From: Rubrobacter sp.
GTDB lineage: Bacteria > Actinomycetota > Rubrobacteria > Rubrobacterales > Rubrobacteraceae
Length of the DNA stretch: 5,400 nt
Direction of reading: 5' to 3'
Assembly (NCBI GenBank): GCA_013817025.1
Contig: JACDDK010000077.1
Location: 1 to 5,400 of the forward strand
The notes under the pieces were generated by a model. The model ran no database searches, had not been told where the DNA came from, and saw nothing but the letters and a program-made list of their open reading frames with translations. Positions 4,865-5,400 of this stretch are shown here, one piece after another; position 1 is the stretch's first letter; each line of letters begins with the position of its first letter. Both the position numbers and the translations under genes were made by a program.

Positions 4865-5400
4865 TTGCGCGTTCCGTTGAGCTGGCTTCGTGAGTACGTG
4901 GACTTTGATCTTTCCGTCGAGGAACTCGTAGAGCTGTTTACCCTTCGCAGCCAGGAGATCGACGGCGTCTATCACTACGGCGTGACCGACGGCGAAGTCG
5001 TAGTCGGCGAAGTCGTCGAGTTCGGCCCACATCCCAACGCCGACCGGCTCTCCGTGGCGAAAGTCGACCTCGGCGGCCAGCACGTCCAAATCGTGGCCGG
5101 CGCACCCAACCCATACCCCGGTGCTCGCATCCCCGTGGTCCTGCCTGGCAGCACCCTGGCCGACGGTCGCAAGCTCAAGAAAGCCAAGCTCCGGGGCCTT
5201 GAATCCTACGGCATGATGATGAGCGAGCGCGAGCTCGGCATCTCCGGCGAACACGAAGGCATCCTGCTGCTAGATGAGGGTTACGAAGTCGGGAAGCCTG
5301 TCGCTGAATATTTCCCAGTCGGCGAGACCGTCATCGACATCGACGTAACGCCCAACCGGCCGGACTTGTGGGGCGTGATCGGGGTGGCCCGCGAGCTCGC
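4865..5400 (+). CDS. pheT: Phenylalanine--tRNA ligase beta subunit, 3'-truncated by window edge
   Basis: Beta subunit of phenylalanyl-tRNA synthetase, which carries tRNA-binding and editing domains and pairs with PheS. Only 178 complete codons of an expected roughly 800 are in the window. The start is TTG, 18 bases after the pheS stop, with a good AGAAGGG in front. Residues 1-38 are the usual MRVPLSWLREYVDFDL segment. About 39-148 form the OB-fold tRNA-binding domain (EMAP II-like), with HPNADRLSVAKVDLG, QIVAGAPN, GMMMSERELG and HEGILLLDE. From about 156 the B3/B4 region begins with IDIDVTPNRPDLWGVIGVAREL. The frame is intact to the window end. Close spacing to pheS indicates co-transcription and balanced synthesis of the two subunits. 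Confidence 0.96.
   Translation, partial: MRVPLSWLREYVDFDLSVEELVELFTLRSQEIDGVYHYGVTDGEVVVGEVVEFGPHPNADRLSVAKVDLGGQHVQIVAGAPNPYPGARIPVVLPGSTLADGRKLKKAKLRGLESYGMMMSERELGISGEHEGILLLDEGYEVGKPVAEYFPVGETVIDIDVTPNRPDLWGVIGVAREL

Overview
The window is a high-G+C bacterial translation-gene cluster, entirely on the + strand: thrS (5' end missing), infC, rpmI, rplT, an SpoU/TrmH-family RNA 2'-O-methyltransferase, pheS and the first 178 codons of pheT. G+C content, the IF3 sequence style (N-terminal EPRIN, a VTIMFRGRE motif) and a TrmH-type methyltransferase after rplT (as with tsnR in Mycobacterium) point to Actinomycetota. The gene order starting with thrS suggests a deep-branching class such as Rubrobacteria or Thermoleophilia; this placement is inference. 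There are no mobile elements, CRISPR arrays, tRNA or rRNA genes, and no gene-free stretch longer than about 135 bases.

Layout: 1-1265 thrS 3' part; 1266-1382 promoter and structured leader of infC; 1383-1967 infC; 1968-2100 intergenic segment with a strong inverted repeat; 2101-2298 rpmI; 2300-3088 rplT with a very long C-terminal extension; 3130-3810 methyltransferase; 3818-4846 pheS; 4865-5400 pheT (continues beyond the window). Every gene serves translation: two class II aminoacyl-tRNA synthetases, initiation factor 3, two large-subunit proteins and a probable rRNA modification enzyme. Gaps downstream of infC are short (1 to about 41 bases, apart from the 133-base infC-rpmI spacer), so the whole block is probably an operon driven mainly from a near-consensus promoter at the end of thrS.

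Two things stand out. First, ribosomal protein L20 is about 262 residues instead of about 118. The extra part is an Ala/Pro-rich linker followed by two tandem copies of a domain resembling the peripheral-subunit-binding (E3-binding) domain of 2-oxoacid dehydrogenase E2 enzymes. Second, the infC reading frame has no ATG, GTG or TTG that would preserve the conserved IF3 N-terminus. The Shine-Dalgarno position and the family alignment point to a non-canonical start (GTA at 1383), consistent in principle with the known IF3 autoregulation through poor start codons.
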